From Methylobacterium sp. J-088 (GTDB lineage Bacteria > Pseudomonadota > Alphaproteobacteria > Rhizobiales > Beijerinckiaceae): a stretch of 40,183 nucleotides of DNA. The translations under genes and the position numbers were made by a program. Position 1 is the stretch's first letter. The number at the start of each line of letters is the position of its first letter. The notes beneath the pieces were generated by a model. The model was not told the origin of the DNA. It did no database searches and was given only the letters and a program-made list of their open reading frames with translations. The stretch covers positions 1 to 40,183 of the forward strand of contig NZ_JAKSYH010000017.1 in NCBI RefSeq assembly GCF_022829295.1, read 5' to 3'. This document shows, one piece after another, positions 24,464 through 32,079 of this stretch.

Positions 24464-25030
24464 CTATCGGGCAGTAATCGCGTTTTTGATCGTGTCGTAA
24501 TCGGCGCGTTTCAAGACACGGCGCGTCAGGAGCTCATCGGGGGAGGCGTAGGGACGGAACTCGATGATCCGCCGGCCGATCATACCGGCCCCGAGCGCGT
24601 TCAACTGCTCGACCGACGCCGTGTTGAGATCGACGCTCCCACCTGGCGAGTCGGAGGGGTCCCGAGCCTCTCCCGGGGCCGGCTCCGTCCTCAAACCCGT
24701 GGTGGACACACCGTCGGATTGCCGCGCGGGAGAGCCGAGATCGGCCAAGGCACCAGGCGCCGGGCTGGCCGGAGCAGCAGCGGACGGGGATGATGCCGGG
24801 GGCGCCGTTGCCGCCATCCCGGGACCGGCCGACGATCCCGGCGTGATGGTCCGGATGGATTGTCCCTTGGCGTCCACGGTGGTTCGCTGCTGTTGCGACA
24901 GGGGAATCACCGCGGAGGTCCGCTTGTCCGGCCCACCCTGAGGGCGTGGGCCATACCCGATCCACAGGGATGCCAAGACGATTGCGATCACCGCCAGACC
25001 GGCGCTCACGGACAGAACAGATCGGATCAT
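24464..25030 (-). CDS. Membrane-anchored helix-hairpin-helix (ComEA-like) protein
   Basis: This 188-residue protein has one N-terminal membrane segment (about 4-27, SVLSVSAGLAVIAIVLASLWIG), then a long Pro/Ala/Ser-rich linker (about 60-125). The C-terminal helix-hairpin-helix domain (about 132-188) has DLNTASVEQLNALGAGMIGRR and RRVLKRADYDTIKNAI. HhH domains of ComEA type bind DNA without sequence preference. ComEA usually has a signal or membrane anchor and helps DNA uptake, so an extracytoplasmic DNA-binding role is possible. No other competence gene is near. The ATG at 25030 follows a GAGGGGGG run. Confidence 0.78.
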   Translation of the reverse strand: MIRSVLSVSAGLAVIAIVLASLWIGYGPRPQGGPDKRTSAVIPLSQQQRTTVDAKGQSIRTITPGSSAGPGMAATAPPASSPSAAAPASPAPGALADLGSPARQSDGVSTTGLRTEPAPGEARDPSDSPGGSVDLNTASVEQLNALGAGMIGRRIIEFRPYASPDELLTRRVLKRADYDTIKNAITAR

Positions 25031-25497
25031 TCGCCCCCCTCTTCGGCCGGCCCGATGCTTGTCCCCGGGCCCGCGATACCATCCGCGCTTCCTCACGGAT
25101 CGCGCGGGGCAATTCAAGGTTCGTTCGAGTCGCGTTGAACCGTCCTCTGGCGAGCCAACGCTGTCCCCAGGGACGGATTGCGCAAGACGGTGGCCTGTCG
25201 AGCCTTGCACAGCAGGGGGCGGTGCCATGCGGCGGCTCGTGCCGCGCGACATTGACTTCGCAGCTGCACACCGTCATATCGGCGTTGCAGCGTCAGCGGC
25301 CGCCATGGCCCGCTTGAGGGGGCTGCGTGACGGATCCTGCGCCATCGCGGCGTGATCCGGCCCCCCTCTTCATAACGTGCATGCACCCGGGCCGCCCCAT
25401 CACGCGGGCTGCCCCCTGCCAACGGACCGGCCTCAACACGGCATTTCTCGCGCGGAACGCGCGGCGCCCGGCCGGCCCTGCTGCATCGGATACATCC
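25031..25497. other. Long non-coding interval and leader before the RNA helicase gene
   Basis: This 467-base interval separates the HhH gene (minus strand) from the helicase (plus strand). I see no gene in it that I can support: open frames such as the one at 25059-25355 lack a family match or signal. It holds the promoters of both genes, and TTGACT/CATATC at 25252-25280 is the best candidate for the helicase. If that is right the helicase mRNA has a leader of roughly 210 bases. Long leaders are common for cold-inducible RNA helicases. Confidence 0.45.
25252..25280 (+). promoter_or_regulatory. Candidate sigma-70 promoter for the DEAD-box helicase
   Basis: TTGACT (25252-25257, five of six to consensus) is separated by 17 bases from CATATC (25275-25280, three of six). 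The spacing is ideal and the elements are the best in the interval. The evidence is weak on its own because of the poor -10 hexamer. Confidence 0.3.
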
Positions 25498-27006
25498 TTG
25501 ACCCAATTCACCGATTTTGGCCTCGCCCAGCCCGTGCTGCGGGCGCTCAGCGAAGCCGGCTACGTCACGCCGACCCCGATCCAGGCCCAGGCAATCCCGC
25601 CGGCCATGACGGGCCGCGACCTCTGCGGTATCGCCCAGACCGGCACTGGCAAGACCGCGGCCTTCGCGCTGCCGATCCTGCACCGCCTCGCCCTCTCGGA
25701 CCGCCGCGCCCCGCGCCGCGGCTGCCGGGTGCTGGTGCTCTCGCCGACCCGCGAGCTCGCCAACCAGATCGCCGAATCCTTCTCGGATTACGGCCGGCAC
25801 CTGTCGTTCACCAACACGGTGGTGTTCGGCGGCGTCACCATCAGCCGTCAGGAGCGGGCGCTGGCGCCGGGCGTCGACATCCTCGTCGCCACCCCGGGCC
25901 GCCTGATCGACCTGATCGAGCGCCGCTCGCTGACGCTGGAAGGCGTCGAGATCCTCGTCCTCGACGAGGCCGACCAGATGCTCGATCTCGGCTTCATCCA
26001 CGCCCTCAAGCGCATCGTGAAGATGCTGCCGCAGAAGCGCCAGAGCCTGTTCTTCTCGGCCACCATGCCGAAGAACATCGCAGGTCTCGCGAGCCAGTAC
26101 CTCACCGACCCGGTCCAGGTCGCGGTGACGCCGGTCGCCACCACGGCCGAGCGGGTCGATCAGCAGGTGATCTTCGTCCATACCGGCGCCAAGCAGGCGC
26201 TGCTCGGACACATCCTGCGCGATCCGGCGATCGAGCGCGTGCTGGTCTTCACGCGCACCAAGCACGGGGCGGACCGCGTTGTGCGCGGCCTCGACAAGGT
26301 CGGCATCGCGGCCGCCGCAATCCATGGCAACAAGAGCCAGCCCCAGCGTGAGCGGGCGCTCCAGGCCTTCCGCGACGGCGATTGCCGCGTGCTGGTGGCC
26401 ACCGACATCGCGGCCCGCGGCATCGACGTCGACGGCGTGAGCCACGTCATCAACTTCGACCTGCCGAACGTGCCGGAGAGCTACGTCCACCGGATCGGGC
26501 GGACCGCCCGCGCCGGTGCGGACGGGCTCGCCATCTCGTTCTGCAACGACGAGGAGAAGGCCTATCTACGGGACATCGAGCGCATCACGCGCCAGAAGGT
26601 GCCGGTGGCGGGCTTCCCCGAGGGCTTCAACCCGCCGTCCCGCCAGGAAGCGGCCGAGATCGCCCGCGAGGAGGAGCGCCGGCCCGAGCGGCAGCAGCAG
26701 CGTCCGGGTGGCGGCCGCCCGGGCCAGCGGCCCCGGCAGCAGCAGGGCCGTCCCCAGCAGGGACGCCCCGAGGGCGGACGCGGCTTCGGCGGCCAGGGTG
26801 CCGCCCCCCGGCAGGGCCGGCCGCAGGAGGGCCGTGGCCCGGCTCCGCAGGGCCGCGAGGCCCGGCCGCAGGGCGAGCAGCGCCCGAACCAGGGTCGTCC
26901 GAGCCGCGATAGCCGGCCCCAGCGGGCGGATGCCCGCCCGCGCAGCGGCGGCGGCGGTGGTGAGGGTCGCAACATCGGTTGGCTGGAGCGGTCGCCCCGC
27001 TCCTGA
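25498..27006 (+). CDS. rhlE: DEAD-box RNA helicase, RhlE-like with Gln/Arg/Gly-rich tail
   Basis: This is an ATP-dependent RNA helicase of 502 residues if started at TTG 25498. Motifs run in order: the Q motif around [11 protein letters not shown] to [11 protein letters not shown] (7-34), Walker A AQTGTGKT (46-53), PTRELANQ (83-90), ATPGRLIDL (131-139), DEAD (156-159) and SATMP. These are followed by the RecA2 motifs ARGID and [10 protein letters not shown]. After about residue 395 comes a basic low-complexity tail rich in Q, R, G and P that probably binds RNA non-specifically. In-frame ATGs at 25327 and 25381 add 57 or 39 residues unlike helicases, so TTG 25498, where similarity begins, is preferred. 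RhlE enzymes aid ribosome assembly and RNA decay, often at low temperature. Confidence 0.9.
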   Translation: MTQFTDFGLAQPVLRALSEAGYVTPTPIQAQAIPPAMTGRDLCGIAQTGTGKTAAFALPILHRLALSDRRAPRRGCRVLVLSPTRELANQIAESFSDYGRHLSFTNTVVFGGVTISRQERALAPGVDILVATPGRLIDLIERRSLTLEGVEILVLDEADQMLDLGFIHALKRIVKMLPQKRQSLFFSATMPKNIAGLASQYLTDPVQVAVTPVATTAERVDQQVIFVHTGAKQALLGHILRDPAIERVLVFTRTKHGADRVVRGLDKVGIAAAAIHGNKSQPQRERALQAFRDGDCRVLVATDIAARGIDVDGVSHVINFDLPNVPESYVHRIGRTARAGADGLAISFCNDEEKAYLRDIERITRQKVPVAGFPEGFNPPSRQEAAEIAREEERRPERQQQRPGGGRPGQRPRQQQGRPQQGRPEGGRGFGGQGAAPRQGRPQEGRGPAPQGREARPQGEQRPNQGRPSRDSRPQRADARPRSGGGGGEGRNIGWLERSPRS

Positions 27007-27023
27007 ACCAGCCACGACTTCGA

Positions 27024-27070
27024 GCGCTTGCCGCCGAACCGGATATCGGTTCAGCGGCGCGCGCTCTACG
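27024..27070. repeat. Degenerate copy of the AACCGG palindromic repeat
   Basis: This 47-base copy reads from GCGCTTG to GCGCTCTACG with the core CCGCCGAACCGG and outer GCGCT arms. It is a diverged member of the family seen at 35489-35537, 29308-29339 and 40026-40077. It lies just after the helicase stop codon and before the terminator at 27136. Confidence 0.55.
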
Positions 27071-27135
27071 TCAGAGCATTGGAGCCGTACCGGACCGCAA
27101 CGCAGTCGGGCGTGGCACACGGTAAGACAGCACAG

Positions 27136-27168
27136 CCGCCCGGGACGGGACCGTCCCGGGCGGTTTTT
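27136..27168 (+). terminator. Rho-independent terminator downstream of the helicase gene
   Basis: CCGCCCGGGACGG (27136-27148) is a perfect inverted match of CCGTCCCGGGCGG (27151-27163), which can fold as about 12 base pairs with a four-base loop. Five T residues (27164-27168) follow directly. This is the strongest intrinsic terminator in the window. It lies 130 bases past the helicase stop. Confidence 0.88.
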
Positions 27169-27283
27169 CGTGTGCTCACACCTTCGTGAGCCCTCAGGGG
27201 TTGATCTCGTAGCAGCGCGAACGCGCGCTAATTGAGCGAGCCGGCCCTAGAGCCGGCAAACCAATGATCGGAGAAAACGCCTC

Positions 27284-27757
27284 ATGCTGAGGATTCTTGT
27301 CCCGGCCGCCGCCCTCGTCGTGGCGTCGCTCTCGCCGGCTCTTGCCCTTGAAGTCACGAAGTCCGTCGATGTCGCGGCTGCGCCCGAGGCGGTGTGGAAG
27401 ACGATCGGCGGATTCTGCGGGATCGGCGATTGGCATCCGGTGATCGAGAAATGCGCCCTGTCCAAGAAGGGCGGCAAAGACGTCCGTACGCTCAACCTGA
27501 AGGGCGGCGGGACGATCGTCGAGGAGGAAGAGTCCCGCAGCGACAAGAAGATGGACTACACCTACACGATCCTGGAAGGCCCGCTGCCCGTGACCGACTA
27601 CCACTCGACCATCACGGTGGCGAAGGCCGGCAGCGGCTCCAAGGTGACGTGGACGGGTACGTTCAAGGCCAAGGGCGCTCCGGACGACAAGGCCAAGGAG
27701 GCCATCGCCGGCGTCTACGAGGCCGGCCTGAAGGGCATCGCCGACAAGGCGAAGTAA
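27284..27757 (+). CDS. Secreted SRPBCC-family protein, MxaD-like
   Basis: This 157-residue protein has a signal peptide (MLRILVPAAALVVASLSPALA) and a START/Bet v1-like SRPBCC fold. Visible segments are VTKSVDVAAAPEAVWKTIGG, CGIGDWHPVIEKC, RTLNLKGGGTIVEEEESR, and the C-terminal helix KAKEAIAGVYEAGLKGIADKAK. MxaD, a periplasmic protein that helps methanol dehydrogenase with cytochrome cL, belongs to this family. The gene here is isolated from mxa genes, so it is a relative rather than MxaD itself. A hydrophobic ligand is possible. GGAGAA lies upstream of the ATG, and a hairpin follows at 27812. Confidence 0.85.
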   Translation: MLRILVPAAALVVASLSPALALEVTKSVDVAAAPEAVWKTIGGFCGIGDWHPVIEKCALSKKGGKDVRTLNLKGGGTIVEEEESRSDKKMDYTYTILEGPLPVTDYHSTITVAKAGSGSKVTWTGTFKAKGAPDDKAKEAIAGVYEAGLKGIADKAK

Positions 27758-27811
27758 GCGGTCTCCAAGCCAATGCGGGACAACGGCACCGTTCTCCCGC
27801 TGATGACGACC

Positions 27812-27836
27812 GGCGCCCGCCCTCGGGGTGGGCGCC
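27812..27836 (+). terminator. Hairpin with pyrimidine-rich tail after the SRPBCC gene
   Basis: GGCGCCCGCCC (27812-27822) pairs with GGGGTGGGCGCC (27825-27836) with one G-T wobble and a three-base loop. It is followed by TTCCCTTCCT. The tail is pyrimidine-rich but not a pure T-run, so it is a probable rather than certain intrinsic terminator. Confidence 0.5.
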
Positions 27837-27893
27837 TTCCCTTCCTGATTCGGCAACCCATCTCAGCGGGCGGATTGTCAGGGAGCCTGCACC

Positions 27894-28079
27894 ATGCGGT
27901 TCGAACTCTATCGGGATGCGAAGGGCGAGTGGCGCTGGCGCCTGCGGGCGCGCAACGGCGAGGTGATCGCCGAGTCCGGTGAGGGCTACGTTCGTCGCGA
28001 GGATTGCGAGCACGGCATCGCCCTCGTGCGGCAGAGCGCCGAGGCGCGCATGGAGGACATGACCACGAAGATCGCCTGA
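27894..28079 (+). CDS. DUF1508 (YegP-family) small protein
   Basis: This 61-residue protein matches the DUF1508/YegP fold: FELYRDAKGEWRWRLRARNGEVIAESGEGY, with one beta-beta-beta-alpha unit, and a C-terminal helix ALVRQSAEARM. YegP proteins of other bacteria carry two such units; this one has a single unit, as is common in Alphaproteobacteria. The function is unknown. It is cytoplasmic, with no signal peptide. GGGAGCC precedes the ATG at 27894. Confidence 0.85.
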   Translation: MRFELYRDAKGEWRWRLRARNGEVIAESGEGYVRREDCEHGIALVRQSAEARMEDMTTKIA

Positions 28080-28256
28080 ACCGGCGCGTCCCAGGGGGTT
28101 CTCAACCCGGGATCAACCCTGTCGGACACTCAGCAGTGGTTACGCTGCAACGCTTCACCTCGCCCACGCGTTGCAGCGTTTCGGACCGGGCGGTGGGTTC
28201 TCGCTTCCCGTGCGGTTCGTCGTCGGAGACGCAATCACACAAAGGGAGTCGAGACC

Positions 28257-28523
28257 GTGCTGAGGAAATTCCTGCTCGCGGCCCTGCTGGTGCTGGGCTT
28301 CGCGGCCGCAGCGCCAGAGGGCGCGTCCGCCGCGCCGATCGGCCCGGGGCTCGCCCTGCCGGCCGATGCCGCGCCGGCAGTGGCCGAGAAGGCCCAGTAC
28401 TACTACCGTCGTCGCTTCTACGGTCCGCGGCCCTTCTACCGCCGCCCCTACTACCGTCGCCGGTTCTACGGCCCGCGGCCCTACTGGCGCCGTCCCTATT
28501 ACCGCCGCCGGTTCTACTACTGA
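28257..28523 (+). CDS. Small secreted Tyr/Arg/Pro-rich repeat protein
   Basis: This 88-residue protein starts at GTG 28257 behind AGGGAG. After a signal peptide (MLRKFLLAALLVLGFAAAAPE, cleaved near ASAAP), the C-terminal 40 residues are a repeat of YYRRRFYGPRP and YYRRPYYRRRFY-like units. Tyr, Arg, Pro and Phe make up almost the whole tail. It is highly basic and aromatic and probably disordered in the periplasm or cell surface. Similar tails occur in small secreted Rhizobiales proteins of unknown function. Binding to polyanions or envelope material is a guess. An intrinsic terminator follows. Confidence 0.8.
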   Translation: MLRKFLLAALLVLGFAAAAPEGASAAPIGPGLALPADAAPAVAEKAQYYYRRRFYGPRPFYRRPYYRRRFYGPRPYWRRPYYRRRFYY

Positions 28524-28542
28524 GCTGATTCCAGCCTGACCG

Positions 28543-28573
28543 ACCCGGCGACTCCCCAAGCCGCCGGGTTTTT
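28543..28573 (+). terminator. Rho-independent terminator after the Tyr/Arg-rich gene
   Basis: ACCCGGCG (28543-28550) pairs with CGCCGGGT (28562-28569) across an 11-base loop. T residues continue from 28569 to 28573. It lies 20 bases after the stop codon of the preceding gene. Confidence 0.8.
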
Positions 28574-28669
28574 CATGCCGTGAGTCGGGCTGCGCATGAA
28601 GAGGCCATGCGATATGATGCCGAAGACGGGACCGACGACGACAGATCGGCCGGCCCGGGAGGATGCCCG

Positions 28670-28807
28670 ATGAACGATGTTGCTCAAAGCTCCGAGCCTA
28701 CCGCGGCGTCACCGGACCTCTGGCAATCGATCCCGCTCGAATGCATCCTGAGCGCGGCCGCCATCCTGCTGGCGGCGGGGCTCAAGCTCGCCGGCCTTCT
28801 CTCCTGA
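28670..28807 (+). CDS. Small single-span membrane protein
   Basis: This is a 45-residue open frame with a good ribosome site (GGAGGA) before the ATG at 28670. Residues 23-45 (IPLECILSAAAILLAAGLKLAGL) form one membrane span near the C terminus; the N-terminal half is polar. An in-frame start at 28580 would add 30 polar residues. There is no homologue that I recognise. It lies 26 bases before the thioesterase gene and may be co-transcribed with it. Confidence 0.5.
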   Translation: MNDVAQSSEPTAASPDLWQSIPLECILSAAAILLAAGLKLAGLLS

Positions 28808-28833
28808 CGGCGCGCGATGAACGGGTGGTCGGC

Positions 28834-29301
28834 ATGCAGCACGTCGGGATCTCATCGGCCGCGAGCGTGGCGCCGCCCCCGGAGACCGATCTGCCCAAAG
28901 ACGACCAACCAAAGGGCGACCTGACAGTCCGCACCATCGCGATGCCGGCCGACACCAACGCCAACGGCGACATCTTCGGCGGCTGGGTCCTGTCGCAGAT
29001 GGATCAGGCCGGCGGTATCGCGGGAGTCGACCGGGCGCAGGGCCGGGTCGTGACCGTGGCGCTCGATGCCATGACCTTCATCCGGCCGGTCCGGGTCGGC
29101 GACGTACTGTGCGTCTACACCCGGGTTTCTCATGTCGGCCGGACCTCGATGAAGATCGAGGTCGAGGCCTGGGCGCGACGCTTCTGCACCCAGGTCCGCG
29201 AGCGGGTGACGCAGGCCACCCTCACCTTCGTGGCGATCGACGAGGCGGGCCGACCCCGGCCGATTCCGCCGGAGGTCCCCTCGCCCCAGGCAGCCACCTG
29301 A
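28834..29301 (+). CDS. yciA: Acyl-CoA thioesterase, YciA type
   Basis: This 155-residue hotdog-fold enzyme hydrolyses acyl-CoA thioesters in the cytoplasm. Family features are TVRTIAMPADTNANGDIFGGW (32-52), with the catalytic Asn/Asp region, then QMDQAGGIAG, RVVTVALDAMTFIRPVRVGD and ATLTFVAIDEAGRPRP. Length and order are those of YciA, which acts on a broad set of acyl-CoAs. ATG 28834 is used; GTG 28825 in frame is an alternative. A Pro-rich N-terminal tail of about 30 residues is a minor extension. Confidence 0.9.
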   Translation: MQHVGISSAASVAPPPETDLPKDDQPKGDLTVRTIAMPADTNANGDIFGGWVLSQMDQAGGIAGVDRAQGRVVTVALDAMTFIRPVRVGDVLCVYTRVSHVGRTSMKIEVEAWARRFCTQVRERVTQATLTFVAIDEAGRPRPIPPEVPSPQAAT

Positions 29302-29307
29302 GCAGGT

Positions 29308-29339
29308 TTCGCCAAAGTGGCCGCCGGTTTTGCGATGAA
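29308..29339. repeat. Degenerate AACCGG-type repeat between yciA and sodC
   Basis: Bases 29308-29339 contain the core AAGTGGCCGCCGGTT flanked by TTCGCC and TTGCGATGA. This matches the right-hand half of the copy at 40026-40077 (AAGTGGACACCGGTT). It sits between two convergent genes. Confidence 0.55.
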
Positions 29340-29368
29340 CACCTGCGACCGGCCGGGGATTTGGACGG

Positions 29369-29908
29369 CTACTTGATCACCGCGCAGGCGACCCGGTCTC
29401 CGGCGCCGCCGATCGGCTGGCTGGTGTGGTCGTCCTCGTTGGCGTGGATGATCAGCGCCGAGCCGTCTCCGTCCTTCAGGCCGCCCTCGCCGTTGAGCGG
29501 CGTCTCGCTCCAGACCTCGGCGTTGGCCGAGCCGTCCTGCGCCACGTAGAGGTTCGGCAGGTCGCCCTCGTCGGGCCCGTCCGGGTTGAGCAGGCCGTGC
29601 TTGCTCTGGTCGTGGTTCACATGCACCTTGGAGTTCATGAACTTCGGGTCGGAGCAATCGCCGACGGCGTGGAAGTGCAGGCCGTGCCAGCCGGGCGACA
29701 GGGCGCCGGCCTGAAGGGCGACGCGCAGCACGAGGGCATTGGCACCGTCGCGGATCGCCAGAGAACCGATCGTGTCGCCCTTGGCGTTCTTGATCGGCGC
29801 CGAAAAGGTCTCAGCGGCCTTGGCGGCCTCCTTCGGCGGCTCCTGGGCGTGGGCAGCGCCCGCGGCGACGGTCGCGAGCGCTGCGAGCAGCGGCAGGGTA
29901 CGAATCAT
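29369..29908 (-). CDS. sodC: Cu-Zn superoxide dismutase, periplasmic
   Basis: This 179-residue secreted enzyme has a signal peptide ending AAHAQE. The conserved features of SodC are visible: HGLHFHAVGDC (His78, His80, Cys85), HVNHDQSKHGLLNP (bridging His96 and zinc-site His104), GDLPNL with Asp116, ALIIHANEDDH (His155), and GAGDRVACAVI with Arg172 and Cys175 for the disulfide. One change stands out: the position of the third zinc-ligand His (RHVGDLG in human enzymes) is Asp113 here (PDEGDLP). The copper site is intact, so activity is likely. A GGAGA ribosome site precedes the ATG at 29908. Confidence 0.92.
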   Translation of the reverse strand: MIRTLPLLAALATVAAGAAHAQEPPKEAAKAAETFSAPIKNAKGDTIGSLAIRDGANALVLRVALQAGALSPGWHGLHFHAVGDCSDPKFMNSKVHVNHDQSKHGLLNPDGPDEGDLPNLYVAQDGSANAEVWSETPLNGEGGLKDGDGSALIIHANEDDHTSQPIGGAGDRVACAVIK

Positions 29909-30017
29909 GCGGTGGCTCTCCTGTCAGGCCCGGTCTAGTTAGGGAGCGCGCTCGCCATCGACAGGGCCGCGCGGGGGAACCTATGCCGCAGATCTGCCGG
30001 GACCGCACGAAGCCTTG

Positions 30018-30782
30018 ATGACCTCAGACCGGACCATACCGGAGCGCACCACGGCGGCGCGCCGTGCCGACCTGTTCCTGGTGGAGCACGGCCACTTCGA
30101 GAGCCGGGCCCGGGCACAGGCCGCGATCCGCGCCGGGCTGGTGCGCGTCGATGGCCGGCCGCTCGCGCGTGCCTCGGAGGCGATCGAACCCGGGGCACGG
30201 ATCGAATCCACGCCCGAGCACCCTTACGCCTCGCGCGGGGGCCTCAAGCTGGCCGCGGCCGTGGACGCGTTCGGCCTCGATCCGGCGGGGTGCGTCGCCC
30301 TCGATGTCGGTGCTTCGACCGGCGGCTTTACCGACGTGCTGCTCACCCGGGGCGCGCGCTACGTCCATGCGGTCGATGTCGGCCGGGGACAGCTCCATCC
30401 GCGGCTCCGGGCCGATCCCCGGGTGGCGAACCGCGAGGGCACCGATATCCGCAGCCTCGATCCCGCCGCTCTGGCGCCGCGCCCGGACTTTGCGAGCGTC
30501 GATGTCAGCTTCATCGGCCTGCGCCTCGTGCTGCCGGTGCTCCCGGCCCTCCTGGCGCCGGGCTCGGGACTCGTCGCGCTGATCAAGCCGCAATTCGAGG
30601 CCGGTCGCGACCGGATCGGCCGGGGCGGCCTGGTGCGCGATCCGGCCGTCCACGCGGAGGTCTGCGCGGCCGTGCGCGCCGAATTGGAGCGGCTCGGCGC
30701 CGCGATCCTGGGCCAGATCGCCTCGCCGGTGACCGGCGGCGACGGCAATGCCGAGTTCCTGATCGGCGCGAGGTTGGCGTGA
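30018..30782 (+). CDS. tlyA: TlyA-family rRNA 2'-O-methyltransferase / putative hemolysin
   Basis: This 254-residue protein has an N-terminal S4 RNA-binding domain (about 16-75, RADLFLVEHGHFESRARAQAAIRAGLVRVDG) and a FtsJ-like Rossmann methyltransferase (about 80-250). The SAM site is LDVGASTGGFTDVLL and the FtsJ-type acidic/lysine region SVDVSFIGLRLVLP, LIKPQFEAGR. TlyA methylates ribosomal RNA 2'-O positions (C1409 in 16S and C1920 in 23S in Mycobacterium) and affects capreomycin susceptibility; pore activity is also claimed for some homologues. TTG 30015 is an alternative start just upstream. The stop TGA overlaps the GTG of the next gene. Confidence 0.9.
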   Translation: MTSDRTIPERTTAARRADLFLVEHGHFESRARAQAAIRAGLVRVDGRPLARASEAIEPGARIESTPEHPYASRGGLKLAAAVDAFGLDPAGCVALDVGASTGGFTDVLLTRGARYVHAVDVGRGQLHPRLRADPRVANREGTDIRSLDPAALAPRPDFASVDVSFIGLRLVLPVLPALLAPGSGLVALIKPQFEAGRDRIGRGGLVRDPAVHAEVCAAVRAELERLGAAILGQIASPVTGGDGNAEFLIGARLA

Positions 30783-32026
30783 GTGAAACGATAAGCGAGA
30801 CCATCACGATCCGCGATCTCGGTGCCCGCGGCGACGGCATCGCGGAGGACGGGACCCTCGTTGCCTATGCGCTGCCGGGCGAGCGCGTCGCGATCCGGCG
30901 CGAGGGGCGCCGCGCCGAGCTGCTCGACGTCGAGCAGGCCTCGGCCGACCGCGTCGAGCCCTTCTGCCCCTACGTGATGCGCTGCGGCGGTTGCCGCACC
31001 CAGCACCTCGCGCGGCCGGCCGAACTTGCGTGGAAGCGGGGCCTCGTCGCCCAGGCCCTCTCGCAAGCCGGGCTCGGCGTTACGCCCGAGCCGGCCATCG
31101 ACGCTCATGGCGCCGGACGGCGGAGGCTCACGCTCCATGTCCGGGCGGTCGAGGGTCGCGCCGAGGCAGGCCTGATGGCGGCGCGCAGCCACGAACTGGT
31201 GCCGATCGACCATTGTCCGATCACGGTTCCGGCGCTGCACCCGGCGCCCGACGTGGCGCGCCGCCTCGCCGCCCCCCTCGGCCATGGCCGCAAGCCCCTC
31301 GACGTGGCCGTCACCGCCACCGACCAGGGTCTCGACGTCGACCTGCGCGGCCACGGACCGGTGAGCGCCGGTGTCGGTGCCGCCCTGGTGCGGGTCGCGG
31401 GCGAACTCGGCCTCGCCCGGCTGTCGCTCCACGGCGAACGTCTGATGGAGGCCGAACCGGTCTCGGTGACCGACGGCGGCACGCGCCTCTATCCCTCGCC
31501 CGGCGGGTTTCTTCAGGCGACCGCCGCGGGACAGGCTGTCCTCATCGAGCTGACGCTCGCGGCCCTTGGGGGCCGTGTCCGCAAGGTCGCGGATCTGTTC
31601 GCCGGCTGTGGGCCGCTCAGCCTGGCGATGGCCGGGCGCGCTGCGGTCCACGCCGTTGAGTCAGACGCGGCGGCGCTGGCCGGTCTCGACCGAGCCTTCC
31701 GGGCCGCGACGGGCCTGAAGCGGATCACCACCGAGCGGCGCGACCTGTTCCGCCGCCCGCTGCTGCCCCTCGAGCTCGGCGCCTTCGACGCCGTGGTGTT
31801 CGATCCGCCCCGGGCCGGCGCGGAGGCCCAAGCCCGTCAGCTCGCCGCCGCGCAGGTGCCGCTGGTGATCGGCATCGCCTGCGACGCCGGCACTTTCGCC
31901 CGCGACGCCGCCACGCTGGTGGCCGGCGGTTACCGGCTGGAATCGGTCACGCCGGTCGACCAGTTCCGCCACGCGGGGCATGTCGAGATGGTTGGCGTGT
32001 TCCGGCGCGCGGCGCAGCGACGGTGA
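30779..32026 (+). CDS. TrmA/RlmC/RlmD-family RNA (uracil-5-)-methyltransferase
   Basis: This 415-residue SAM-dependent m5U RNA methyltransferase starts at GTG 30779 inside GTGA, overlapping tlyA by four bases. An N-terminal TRAM-like domain (about 5-60) is followed by an iron-sulfur cysteine set: Cys63, Cys69, Cys72 (CPYVMRCGGC) and Cys146 (DHCPI). The catalytic domain has a SAM site around LFAGCGPLSLAM, FDPPRAGAEAQA, and the nucleophile Cys368 in IACDAGTFARD. Family members methylate U747 or U1939 of 23S rRNA or U54 of tRNA; which one cannot be decided here, but the Fe-S type argues for the RlmCD-like group. Two neighbouring RNA-modifying enzymes form a unit. Confidence 0.87.
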   Translation: MSETISETITIRDLGARGDGIAEDGTLVAYALPGERVAIRREGRRAELLDVEQASADRVEPFCPYVMRCGGCRTQHLARPAELAWKRGLVAQALSQAGLGVTPEPAIDAHGAGRRRLTLHVRAVEGRAEAGLMAARSHELVPIDHCPITVPALHPAPDVARRLAAPLGHGRKPLDVAVTATDQGLDVDLRGHGPVSAGVGAALVRVAGELGLARLSLHGERLMEAEPVSVTDGGTRLYPSPGGFLQATAAGQAVLIELTLAALGGRVRKVADLFAGCGPLSLAMAGRAAVHAVESDAAALAGLDRAFRAATGLKRITTERRDLFRRPLLPLELGAFDAVVFDPPRAGAEAQARQLAAAQVPLVIGIACDAGTFARDAATLVAGGYRLESVTPVDQFRHAGHVEMVGVFRRAAQRR

Positions 32027-32079
32027 GCGACGCAACCTGCAAGGGATTCTCACGTTCTCTCGGCGATTGGAGATTTTCC

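Noticed and set aside
25059..25355. Plus-strand 98-codon frame in the helicase leader
   Set aside because: No ribosome site, signal peptide or family match; it is GC-rich random-looking sequence.
25327..25497. N-terminal extension of the helicase from ATG 25327
   Set aside because: The 57 residues resemble translated non-coding sequence (Pro/Arg/Ala-rich), and helicase similarity begins at 25498. It is not excluded completely.
25114..26490. Minus-strand frame over the helicase gene
   Set aside because: The plus-strand frame has all DEAD-box motifs; the antisense frame has no domain or ribosome site.
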